From contig NZ_JADQAI010000002.1 in NCBI RefSeq assembly GCF_022129235.1, positions 186,001 through 250,000 of the forward strand: a stretch of 64,000 nucleotides of DNA, written 5' to 3'. Under the pieces are notes generated by a model. The model had not been told where the DNA came from, ran no database searches, and was given only the letters and a program-made list of their open reading frames with translations. This stretch comes from Psychrobacter sp. Ps6 (GTDB lineage: Bacteria; Pseudomonadota; Gammaproteobacteria; Pseudomonadales; Moraxellaceae). Positions 36,519-44,694 of the stretch are shown here, piece after piece (within the stretch, counting starts at the first letter, position 1; the number at the start of each line of letters is the position of its first letter). Position numbers and translations under genes: made by a program.

Positions 36519-37562
36519 ATGCATGACGTTGTGCAAAATTACTATGGCAAAGAGCTGCAAGGGACTGACGATCTAAAAACCTCAGCGTGTTGTGATATTA
36601 GCAATATGCCTGAGTGGCTCAAGCCGTTATTGGCAAATATTCATGATGAGGTATTGAGCCGTTATTATGGCTGCGGATTGGTGTGTCCGGCATTGCTTGA
36701 GGGTTGCCGAATTCTAGACTTGGGCAGTGGTTCAGGTCGCGATGTTTATGCACTCGCGCAACTGGTTGGTGAGAGCGGTCATGTGGTCGGTGTCGATATG
36801 ACTGACGAGCAACTAGCCGTTGCAAAGGCACATCAAGCCTATCATATCGAGAAGTTTGGCTACGACAATGTGACGTTTTTGCATGGTTATATCGAAAAGC
36901 TCGATGAGCTAGATCTTGCTGATGGTAGCTTTGATATTATTGTCTCAAACTGTGTTATTAATTTATCACCAGATAAAGCCGCCGTGATGGCGAGCGTGCA
37001 GAGACTGCTGAAACCGGGCGGCGAGTTTTATTTTTCTGATGTCTACGCTGATCGCCGTATCCCGCAACACTTGATCGATGATCCTGTCTTATATGGCGAG
37101 TGTTTGAGTGGCGCGTTGTACTGGAAAGATTTTATCCGTTTATCAAGAGGAGCAGGGTTTTTAGACCCACGTTTAGTTGAGGATCGTCCGCTTGAGATTA
37201 CAGATCCTGTATTGGCTGCCAAAATTGGTGATATACGGTTTTTTTCGGCCACTTATCGCTTGTTCAAAATTGCAACGCTAGAAGATGCCTGCGAAGATCA
37301 TGGACAAGCGGTGATATACAAAGGGTCTATCGAGCAATCCCCGCATCGGTTTGATCTAGACAAGCATCACGCGATTGAAGCGGGCCGAGTATTTCCTGTC
37401 TGCGGCAATACCTTTCGGATGCTACAAGAATCTCGCTTTGCGCCGCATTTTGAATTTATCGGTGATGACAGTCGCCACTATGGTATTTTTGCAGGGTGCG
37501 GTGAGCTGATGCCATTTGATCAGACGATGACGTCATTATCTGGTGTGGGCGGTTGCTGTTAA
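36519..37562 (+). CDS. arsM: arsenite SAM methyltransferase ArsM
   Basis: A 347-residue methyltransferase. SAM motif I is DLGSGSGRD (67-75). The As(III)-binding cysteines of the family are present: C52 (YYGCG), C145 (SNCVINLSPDK) and C195 (GECLSGAL); vicinal C24-C25 and a terminal C346-C347 add further thiol pairs. ArsM makes mono- and dimethylarsenite, the substrate of ArsS. AAGGA upstream of the ATG; 72 bases after the DUF2064 gene, the last of the plus-strand cluster. ArsH at 1.9 kb could detoxify trivalent products that leak. Confidence 0.95.
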   Translation: MHDVVQNYYGKELQGTDDLKTSACCDISNMPEWLKPLLANIHDEVLSRYYGCGLVCPALLEGCRILDLGSGSGRDVYALAQLVGESGHVVGVDMTDEQLAVAKAHQAYHIEKFGYDNVTFLHGYIEKLDELDLADGSFDIIVSNCVINLSPDKAAVMASVQRLLKPGGEFYFSDVYADRRIPQHLIDDPVLYGECLSGALYWKDFIRLSRGAGFLDPRLVEDRPLEITDPVLAAKIGDIRFFSATYRLFKIATLEDACEDHGQAVIYKGSIEQSPHRFDLDKHHAIEAGRVFPVCGNTFRMLQESRFAPHFEFIGDDSRHYGIFAGCGELMPFDQTMTSLSGVGGCC

Positions 37563-37613
37563 GAGTAAAGGCATCTGGTTAGCTCACATCCTAAACGTAC
37601 TGATTGAAATTAT

Positions 37614-37646
37614 AAAAAGGCCATTAAGTATGTTAATGGCCTTTTT
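37614..37646. terminator. bidirectional terminator between arsM and the phosphorylase gene
   Basis: The 14-bp perfect stem AAAAAGGCCATTAA/TTAATGGCCTTTTT has a five-base loop and serves both convergent genes. Confidence 0.92.
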
Positions 37647-37714
37647 GCATGTGCGTAGGATTTGGGTTGTTGCCTTTGTCTCAAACAAGCATTTATTCAA
37701 ATATGTTTAAACAT

Positions 37715-38608
37715 TTAGTATAACAATGCAGCCAGTCTGATTTTGGTATGTTCGTCCATCATGTCTATAGGCGTGACCAAGGCCTGTGCAAGAGCATTAT
37801 GGGCGATGGATTCAGGTAATTCAGCGGCAATCAAAGCAACGGCTTCTTGAATCACTTTTTGAGCGTTTTCAGCATTTTTCATCAGGTTCTTTATTGCATA
37901 GTCTGCACTGACGGCTTCTTCGCTAGGATGCCAACAATCAAAATCGGTTACTAAAGCTAATGTCGCATAAGCCATGCTGGCTTCACGTGCCAATTTGGCT
38001 TCTGGCATATTGGTCATGCCAATGATATCTGCCTGCATTTGACGATACCACTCTGACTCTGCACGAGTTGAGAACTGCGGCCCTTCGATACAGACATAGG
38101 TCGCCTTCTTATGACAGCTGCCCTCAGCTATATCTGCCTGATTGTAGGCACGCGTTAAGATATCTGATAGGGCAGGACAGAGTGGGTCTGCCATTGATAC
38201 ATGAGCGACGGCCCCCTCACCAAAAAACGTACTTACCCGCTGCTTGGTCATATCAATCATTTGATTTGGCACGACCATATCTAGCGGTTTGAGGTGTGCT
38301 TGCAACGAGCCGACCGCCGATACTGAGACGATATAGCGTACGCCTAGGGTTTTTAGCGCATAGATATTGGCGCGATAAGGTACTTCAGATGGAGTCAGTT
38401 TATGACCTTGACCATGCCGCGTCAGAAAAGCAACCGTTACTCCTTCTAGTTCACCAAGAACGATGTCATCAGATGGACTGCCATAAGGGGTCTGTATCGT
38501 CACGCTGCGTACATTAGTCAGTGCTTGAATCTGATACAAGCCACTACCACCAATGATGGCAATGTCAGCAGACAACGATTCCAGCGCTTCTGTTGTAGAT
38601 ATTGTCAT
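37715..38608 (-). CDS. S-methyl-5'-thioadenosine phosphorylase-like (MTAP/PNP family)
   Basis: A 297-residue trimeric-type nucleoside phosphorylase. GGSGLY (20-25) and TRHGQGHKLTPSEVPYRAN (63-81) bind phosphate; EGPQFSTRAES (175-185) and MTNMPEAKLAREA (198-210) bind ribose and base. TDFDCW at 221-226 has the two aspartates (D222, D224) that select 6-amino purines (adenine) in MTAP, where PNP has Asn. It should cleave MTA or a similar 5'-substituted adenosine. It is convergent with arsM, so it is not in that operon; a role on the ArsS product is speculative, and ordinary MTA salvage is the default. Confidence 0.88.
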   Translation of the reverse strand: MTISTTEALESLSADIAIIGGSGLYQIQALTNVRSVTIQTPYGSPSDDIVLGELEGVTVAFLTRHGQGHKLTPSEVPYRANIYALKTLGVRYIVSVSAVGSLQAHLKPLDMVVPNQMIDMTKQRVSTFFGEGAVAHVSMADPLCPALSDILTRAYNQADIAEGSCHKKATYVCIEGPQFSTRAESEWYRQMQADIIGMTNMPEAKLAREASMAYATLALVTDFDCWHPSEEAVSADYAIKNLMKNAENAQKVIQEAVALIAAELPESIAHNALAQALVTPIDMMDEHTKIRLAALLY

Positions 38609-39061
38609 AAAAATTATCCAAGTTGAGTCATAAAAAATAATGGTTTCGGTTCATATAATGAAGCATTTGTCAGCTTACGTAAAACGTGCTCTAGACAAAG
38701 CCAGTGAATAAATGTTTAGTTAAAATATAACAGAATCAGAATGGCAATGAAAATGAATCGTAATATGCAGCGCAACACATGCACACAAGTTACGATAAAG
38801 GTTTACAACATCATTAAAATTTGTTTAAATAAAGATGAAACATTGTTTCACATAGCGGAACAATGTAGGTTTTGGCTATTACATACAATGAAAATGTTTT
38901 CTCAAAGAGCCCTTAATATAAGGCATTAAAAGCAAAAGAGAAAACAGTCTTTAGTTTATTTATAGCAAAAATTGCTATATCATTACTCAAGTGTAACGGA
39001 TTAATACTCATGTATTAATGTCGTTTGTTGCATTAACTCGATTATTTCAAGGACGAACTCA
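38609..39061. other. intergenic region before the TRAP operon
   Basis: This 453-base AT-rich divergent gap has no convincing gene; a 62-codon frame at 38741 lacks a ribosome-binding site and any recognisable domain. It contains the palindromic operator candidate described separately. Confidence 0.5.
38836..38866. promoter_or_regulatory. IclR/KdgR-like palindromic operator candidate
   Basis: TGAAACATTGTTTCA (38836-38850) is a perfect 15-base palindrome. A second arm, AACAATGT at 38859-38866, pairs with ACATTGTT at 38840-38847. The palindrome resembles the KdgR operator of the IclR family as I remember it. It lies about 210 bases before the TAXI gene and 230 before the phosphorylase gene. Confidence 0.45.
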
Positions 39062-40081
39062 ATGCTCAATTCTCTAAAATCTCCCTTACTTTTGTCAGCG
39101 ATATTAAGCGCCATGCTAGGCCTAACGGCATGTTCATCTCCAAGCTCAGAAGGCAATGAGACGGCTGCTGCAGATAGCTCGGCGACAGATGCGGCTGCCG
39201 ACACACTCGATACTAAGTTCCTAACCATTGCCACAGGCGGTGCGTCTGGCCCTTATAACATCATCGGCACTGCATTGTCCGAAGTCTATGTAAAAAACTT
39301 TGGGGTCAACTCAAAGACACAAACCACGGGCGCATCGGTCGAAAACGTCAATCTACTGACGCAAGGCAAAGTCGATATGGTGTTGGCGCTCAGTGATGTG
39401 GTCACGGACGCGGTTGAAGGCAAAAACAACTTTGACAAGCCCATTACCAATATTCAGCAGATTGCAGTCTTGTACCCGAACGTGGTGCAAATCGTGACGA
39501 CAAAAGACTCTGGTATCAAAAATATTGAAGATTTGAGAGGCAAGCGTATTGCCGTTGGCGATCAAGGTTCTGGTACGGAAGTCAATGCTCGAACGCTACT
39601 AGAAGGCTTCGGTATCACCTATGATGATATCACTGTTGATTACTTGGGCTTTGCTGAAGCAGCTGATGGTATGAAAGCAGGTAAGATTGAAGCGGCATTC
39701 TTTAGTAGTGGTCTACCAAACTCATCGCTCATGGAGCTAGAGCAAGGTTTAGATTTGCAGTTGGTTACTATCGACCAAGATAAGCTAAAAGAAATCATTG
39801 CGACCAAGCCTTACTTTAAAACCTTTGAAATCCCTGCTGGCACGTATGGCAATGACGCTGCAATTCCAACTGCCGCAATCATGAATGCGCTATTGGTGAG
39901 CTCTGATCTGTCTGAATCTGATGGCTATAAACTGACCAAGGCGTTATTTGATAATCTGGACGGTCTAAAAACAGCACACCAAGCAGCCAACGATATCAGT
40001 CTAGAGACGGCTAGTGAAGGTATGGTCGCTCCAATTCACCCCGGCGCTAAAAAGTACTATGACGAACAAGCAGCCAAATAA
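39062..40081 (+). CDS. TAXI-family TRAP transporter solute-binding lipoprotein
   Basis: A 339-residue binding protein with a lipoprotein signal (LGLTAC, C22) and a Ser/Ala/Glu linker. FLTIATGGASGPYNIIGTALSEVY (about 56-78) is the TAXI N-terminal signature and GDQGSGTEVNARTLLEGFG the second-lobe block. It captures a small organic acid or amino acid (glutamate is one known TAXI ligand) for the fused permease two genes downstream. It is first in a three-gene operon with overlapping genes. Confidence 0.92.
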   Translation: MLNSLKSPLLLSAILSAMLGLTACSSPSSEGNETAAADSSATDAAADTLDTKFLTIATGGASGPYNIIGTALSEVYVKNFGVNSKTQTTGASVENVNLLTQGKVDMVLALSDVVTDAVEGKNNFDKPITNIQQIAVLYPNVVQIVTTKDSGIKNIEDLRGKRIAVGDQGSGTEVNARTLLEGFGITYDDITVDYLGFAEAADGMKAGKIEAAFFSSGLPNSSLMELEQGLDLQLVTIDQDKLKEIIATKPYFKTFEIPAGTYGNDAAIPTAAIMNALLVSSDLSESDGYKLTKALFDNLDGLKTAHQAANDISLETASEGMVAPIHPGAKKYYDEQAAK

Positions 40082-40619
40082 TTTATTATGGTTATCGACT
40101 GGCGCAGCATGTATTGCCGCGCTGGTTTTTTTGACCCTATGGATAGGCTTCGCTCGTCAGTTTGTGGTTGAGGTTCGCGTTGCGATAGAGGGTAGTGACG
40201 ACAAGGTGTGTTATTTCACTGACCCTGACTTTCAGCTGCGCTGGATACATTCTGTAGAAAGGCAGTGGTGGGAAGAGCAGTATCAGCGTCTAGAAAAAAG
40301 TAGTATAGAAGATGCTATGTTACTCCTCACCACCACATACTTTGAAGCATTTGGTGCTGGTACGCCTTCGACCGAACCCCTTGCACCCATACAAAAACCT
40401 GGCTATCTGGGTTATCAAATCAATGAAAAGCTGCCTAGCCTCAATTGGGTAGTCTCTAGACTGACCAAAGGCGAGATCGATTACGCTGGTCATCGTTTTT
40501 TGATTCATCAGTGGGTGCCAGATTATTCTGAAGTGGTGATCATGCCTAAGACGTATGGTTTAATTGATAGATTTAAAAAGGACTTGTGTCATGAACTCCC
40601 AAGTGACGGATCACGGTAG
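40059..40619 (+). CDS. DUF1850 protein of the TAXI-TRAP operon
   Basis: A 186-residue protein with one N-terminal membrane helix (about 10-28) and a periplasmic DUF1850 domain: RWIHSVERQWWEEQY is the family hallmark, and EAFGAGTPST follows. DUF1850 genes are found almost only between TAXI binding proteins and fused TRAP permeases, so it is probably an accessory part of the transporter. ATG 40059 lies inside the end of the TAXI gene (23-base overlap), and the gene overlaps the permease start by 29 bases. Confidence 0.87.
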   Translation: MTNKQPNNLLWLSTGAACIAALVFLTLWIGFARQFVVEVRVAIEGSDDKVCYFTDPDFQLRWIHSVERQWWEEQYQRLEKSSIEDAMLLLTTTYFEAFGAGTPSTEPLAPIQKPGYLGYQINEKLPSLNWVVSRLTKGEIDYAGHRFLIHQWVPDYSEVVIMPKTYGLIDRFKKDLCHELPSDGSR

Positions 40620-42627
40620 CGTGAATACCACACCAGATGATAGCGTTGACAAAGACGCTGAGGCTGTCAACAGAGCGGTATTGGAAAAATATGACCGAGA
40701 GTCAATCACACGTCATATCACCCAAGGGCCAGTCAAGTATTTTATCGCTGGTATATGTATCCTCTATTCATTGTTTCACTTATATATCACCTTCAACCCC
40801 ATGCCAGCGTTGCTACAGCGTGCGGTACACGTAGGTGTTGGTTTTTCCCTGATTTTTTTAATTTTTCCTGCAAGCAAAAAGAGCAGCCGCAAAAAAGTTG
40901 CTTGGTATGACTGGATTTGGTTTTTGTTGTCGTTGTCTGGTATGGGCTATCTCATCTACGAATACCAAGATATCGTGACCTCGCGTGGCGGTATGGCCAA
41001 CTCGGCGGACGTGATATTTTCACTGATTACGGTCATCTGCGTGTTAGAGGGCAGTCGCCGTATCACAGGCTGGATTTTGCCGATATTGGCAGGGATATTT
41101 TTGGCCTATCCGTTTGTCAGTCATATGGATTTTATGCCTGATAGATTGCTGACTCGTCCTTATGATATGGGGGATATTTTTGGTCAATTATTTCTAAAAA
41201 CCGAAGGTTTATATTCTGTTGCGATTGGCGCGTCAGTGACTTTTATCTTTTTGTTCATTCTCTTTGGTGCGTTCTTAGCACGTTCTGGAATGGGACAGCT
41301 GTTTAATGATTTGGCATTAGCCATCGCCGGTCACAAAAAAGGAGGACCTGCAAAAGTAGCGGTTATCTCTAGCGGCTTTATGGGTAGTATCAATGGCTCT
41401 GCATTATCAAATGTGGTGAGTACCGGTGCCTTTACCATTCCGCTGATGAAAAAGGTCGGTTATCACAAAGATTTTGCAGGTGCGGTTGAGGCGAGTGCCT
41501 CGGTTGGCGGACAGATTTTGCCACCGATCATGGGAGCCAGTGCGTTTATCATGGCGGAGACCACTGGTCTGCCGTATAGCACGATCGCGCTTGCCGCTTT
41601 GTTGCCTGCGATATTGTACTATTTAGGCGTGATTGCGCAGGTACATTTCCGCGCTGGACGTCGTGACCTAAAAGGTATCGCCAAAGAGAGCTTACCCGCA
41701 GTAAAAGAAGTGTTAAAAGCTCGCGGTCACATGCTATTACCGATTGTCTTTTTGATTTTCTTATTAATCAGAAATGTACCTGTGGGATATGCCGCGGCTT
41801 ATACGATTGGTTTTACCGTGGTAATCAGCATGCTACGCGCTGAGACGCGTATGAGCTTTTCTGATATTTTGGGTGCTTTAGAAGATGGCGCGCGCCAGTC
41901 GCTTGCGGTTATGGCGGCTTGTGCGGTCGTGGGTATTATCATCGGCGTGGTCAGTCTGACCAGCTTTGGTACAGTAATGACCTCATCTATCGTCACGCTA
42001 GGCGCAGGGTCGTTATTTTTCACACTCATCTTAACCATGCTAGCGTCTATGGTCTTGGGTATGGGGTTACCGTCTATTCCTGCCTATATTATTACTGCGA
42101 CCATGGCTGCTCCAGCATTGGCAGGGTTTGATATTCCAATCTTGTCAGCGCATATGTTTGTATTCTACTTTGGTATCTTTGCTAATATTACCCCGCCTGT
42201 GTGTCTAGCAGCCTTTGCTGGCGCTGGTATATCCGGTGGGGATCCGATGAAAACAGGGTTCTTGTCGCTTAAACTGGCACTTGCCGGATTCATAGTACCG
42301 TTTATGTTTATCTACAATCCCACGATGCTGATGATAGATCCAACCGGTCTGGCAGTTACAGCAAAAGACTTCCCGCTACCGCCTATTTTGGACATTATCA
42401 CAGTCGTTGTGACCTCAGTGACAGGTGTGATTGCATTAAGTTCAGCACTTGAAGGGTACTTCAAAGGCGATATGAACACCGTGACGCGTGTCTTCTTAGC
42501 TATTGGTGCTTTATTGCTTATTTATCCTGAAATTACGACTGGTATCGCAGGTGGCGTTATTGTACTTGGTATTGCTGTATTTAATATAAAAACAGCTGGA
42601 AAGCCAACGCCAACTTTGACTGTATAA
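40591..42627 (+). CDS. TRAP transporter fused permease (4TM-12TM)
   Basis: A 678-residue inner-membrane protein in which the small DctQ-like and large DctM-like parts are fused, as usual for TAXI systems. The DctM part carries GFMGSINGSALSNVVSTGAFTIPLMKKVGY (about 265-295) and MGLPSIPAYIITATMAAPAL (about 490-510). It uses a sodium gradient in characterised relatives. I choose ATG 40591 (AAAAGGA upstream) over an in-frame TTG at 40564. Confidence 0.92.
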   Translation: MNSQVTDHGSVNTTPDDSVDKDAEAVNRAVLEKYDRESITRHITQGPVKYFIAGICILYSLFHLYITFNPMPALLQRAVHVGVGFSLIFLIFPASKKSSRKKVAWYDWIWFLLSLSGMGYLIYEYQDIVTSRGGMANSADVIFSLITVICVLEGSRRITGWILPILAGIFLAYPFVSHMDFMPDRLLTRPYDMGDIFGQLFLKTEGLYSVAIGASVTFIFLFILFGAFLARSGMGQLFNDLALAIAGHKKGGPAKVAVISSGFMGSINGSALSNVVSTGAFTIPLMKKVGYHKDFAGAVEASASVGGQILPPIMGASAFIMAETTGLPYSTIALAALLPAILYYLGVIAQVHFRAGRRDLKGIAKESLPAVKEVLKARGHMLLPIVFLIFLLIRNVPVGYAAAYTIGFTVVISMLRAETRMSFSDILGALEDGARQSLAVMAACAVVGIIIGVVSLTSFGTVMTSSIVTLGAGSLFFTLILTMLASMVLGMGLPSIPAYIITATMAAPALAGFDIPILSAHMFVFYFGIFANITPPVCLAAFAGAGISGGDPMKTGFLSLKLALAGFIVPFMFIYNPTMLMIDPTGLAVTAKDFPLPPILDIITVVVTSVTGVIALSSALEGYFKGDMNTVTRVFLAIGALLLIYPEITTGIAGGVIVLGIAVFNIKTAGKPTPTLTV

Positions 42628-42668
42628 AGCGTTAGGTTTAATTATTCGTAAATCTAATAAAGCTCAAA

Positions 42669-42705
42669 AAAAGGGTGAATAACAAAATATGTTATTCACC
42701 CTTTT
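42669..42705. terminator. bidirectional terminator between TRAP operon and lipA
   Basis: A 15-bp perfect stem AAAAGGGTGAATAAC/GTTATTCACCCTTTT with loop AAAATAT. Confidence 0.92.
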
Positions 42706-42765
42706 ATATTTTTAGCTACTATCTTTAGTACTTTGATATCGGTTTAACAATAATCAAATCAGCAA

Positions 42766-43809
42766 TTAGCAGCCAAGTTTGCCTTCAGCTTCTAATGCTT
42801 TTTTGCTACGGATAGGTGCTGGGCAATCTTCACCGTAGTATTGACGATCGGCAAAGTAGCTTGAGCGTACCATTGGGCCTGCCCAAATGCTAAAGAAGCC
42901 AATCTTTTTGCCGTAGTCCATATAGCGTTGGAACTCATCTGGATGGACATAACGATCAACAGGAGCATGGTTCTTACTAGGCTGTAGATACTGACCAATC
43001 GTGATCATATCCACGTCATGCGCTTTTAGATCATCGAGTAGGGCATAAATCTCTTCTTCTGTTTCGCCAAGACCAACCATAAAGCCGCATTTGGTTGCGA
43101 TATCAGGACGACGCTTTTTATAGAGCTTGAGCAAGTCGAGCGAATGCTGATAGTCAGAACCTGGACGGAAGGCTTTGTATAGACGAGGTACGGTTTCGAT
43201 GTTGTGGTTAAACACATCTGGCGCGGTCTCTGTCAATAAATCCAACGCAATATCCATACGGCCACGGAAATCTGGTACAAGGATTTCAATCAAGCAATTT
43301 GGGCTAAGTGCTCTTGACTCGTTGAGCACTTCTACAAAGTGTCCAGCTCCGCCATCTTTTAGATCATCGCGATCGACAGAGGTAATGACCGCATATTTAA
43401 GCTGTAGACCTTGAATCGTTTCAGCGGTATGACGTGGCTCATCCTTGTCTAACTCATTAGGACGACCATGACCAACATCACAGAACGGGCAGCGGCGAGT
43501 ACAGATATCACCCATGATCATAAAGGTGGCCGTCCCATCGGCGAAGCACTGTGGGAGGTTGGGGCAGGCTGCTTCTTCACAGACGGTATAAAGTTTCTGC
43601 TCGCGCAAAGTCGCTTTGATACGCGCCACTTCAGCCGGCGATGACATTTTCACCCGAATCCAGTCAGGCTTTTTCTTGGCCTCAACGGTTGGGATTACTT
43701 TAATTGGGATACGGGCAACTTTATCGTAACCACGTAGTTTTTCGCCTTGTATGGCTTTTTTGGGTTTGACCTTAGCAGCAGGTACATGGGTTTGTACGGC
43801 AGTTGTCAT
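42766..43809 (-). CDS. lipA: lipoyl synthase
   Basis: A 347-residue radical SAM enzyme that inserts two sulfurs into octanoyl-protein. The auxiliary cluster cysteines are C77, C82 and C88 ([12 protein letters not shown]), the radical SAM motif is C103-x3-C107-x2-C110 (CTRRCPFC), and the C-terminal RSSYFAD supplies the conserved Ser ligand. The length matches the family, with a basic N-terminal extension. lipB is not adjacent. Confidence 0.97.
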   Translation of the reverse strand: MTTAVQTHVPAAKVKPKKAIQGEKLRGYDKVARIPIKVIPTVEAKKKPDWIRVKMSSPAEVARIKATLREQKLYTVCEEAACPNLPQCFADGTATFMIMGDICTRRCPFCDVGHGRPNELDKDEPRHTAETIQGLQLKYAVITSVDRDDLKDGGAGHFVEVLNESRALSPNCLIEILVPDFRGRMDIALDLLTETAPDVFNHNIETVPRLYKAFRPGSDYQHSLDLLKLYKKRRPDIATKCGFMVGLGETEEEIYALLDDLKAHDVDMITIGQYLQPSKNHAPVDRYVHPDEFQRYMDYGKKIGFFSIWAGPMVRSSYFADRQYYGEDCPAPIRSKKALEAEGKLGC

Positions 43810-43957
43810 AATAGAATTATCTCTTAACCCTTTATAGTATAAGGGTTTATGGAATGATCAGAATGTTTTATGAGTGGTGATATTATAGCAGAAATTTATT
43901 AGGCAGTTTTTGTACAATATCATTAAGATTACTATGATTAACCTAGCGACCATGGTT

Positions 43958-44353
43958 TTAAATATCTATATCGACTTCCATCTCATTTAGGGTATCTATG
44001 GCGGCGCGAAACGCTTCTTGCGTGGCAGGCGCACCGCAGTATGGCAAGCTATGCATCAGCACTTCGCGAATCTCAGCGACACTAGCGCCATTATTGATGG
44101 CACCGCGGATATGTCCTTTTAACTCGTTTGGGCTTTTTTGCGCAACCAAAAAGGCAATGGTAATCAGTGAGCGATATTTGCGCGGTAATACTGAGTCGTC
44201 TTGCCAAGTACTGCCCCAAGCGTGTTCGATAATCCAGTCTTGCAGCGGTTGGGTAAATCCTGTGGCTGCATCAAGCGAGCGTTTGACATGCGCTTCACCC
44301 ATCACTTCTGTACGTACCTTGAGGCCATTATCATAGTTGGTGTTGCTATCCAT
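43958..44353 (-). CDS. carboxymuconolactone decarboxylase family protein (PcaC-like)
   Basis: A 131-residue all-helical CMD protein. EHAWGSTWQDDSVLPRKYRSLITIAFL and LMHSLPYCGAPATQEAFRAA match 4-carboxymuconolactone decarboxylase rather than AhpD, since no CxxC is present. PcaC acts in the protocatechuate branch of beta-ketoadipate, but no other pca gene is nearby, so another substrate is possible. GGACGAG precedes the start on the minus strand. Confidence 0.85.
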   Translation of the reverse strand: MDSNTNYDNGLKVRTEVMGEAHVKRSLDAATGFTQPLQDWIIEHAWGSTWQDDSVLPRKYRSLITIAFLVAQKSPNELKGHIRGAINNGASVAEIREVLMHSLPYCGAPATQEAFRAAIDTLNEMEVDIDI

Positions 44354-44694
44354 ATTGGCTCGTCCTTTGATGTCTTATAGAAATGTCTTATAAAAGCGTA
44401 TAACAGTCATATGGTGTCTATTGCTTCATAAAGCAAGTTTTTATCGATCAGTATAGGTACGTAAATACGAGCGATTAGATTATAAGGCGTGCAATCATAT
44501 TATTGATGGGACTATTTTTATAATAAATGTTGGATATGGCCTTACTATGAGCCTTTTCAGGGCTGAGCCATTAACATTTAGAGCGTTTTAAGCTATGATT
44601 GCACGGATAATTATTCCCTATAGTATATAGACGCAGGCGGTCATGCTGACTACCCACGTAATGTGCTAAACCCCAACTGACGAGGACGACTATT
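44354..44694. other. intergenic region between CMD gene and acnB
   Basis: This 341-base divergent gap has no gene. It includes a small hairpin TTGCTT/AAGCAA followed by GTTTTT (44421-44442, plus strand), which looks terminator-like though no plus-strand gene precedes it; a short RNA is conceivable. Confidence 0.4.

Noticed and set aside
37703..37714. ATGTTTAAACAT palindrome at the end of the phosphorylase gene
   Set aside because: It sits directly after the stop codon in an AT-rich stretch and has no flanking promoter; probably chance.
38741..38929. Possible 62-residue gene upstream of the TRAP operon
   Set aside because: No ribosome-binding site, no recognisable domain, composition follows the AT-rich gap, and it covers the operator palindrome.
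40564..40591. Upstream TTG start for the TRAP permease
   Set aside because: ATG 40591 has AAAAGGA at good spacing; the TTG lies inside the DUF1850 gene without a ribosome-binding site.
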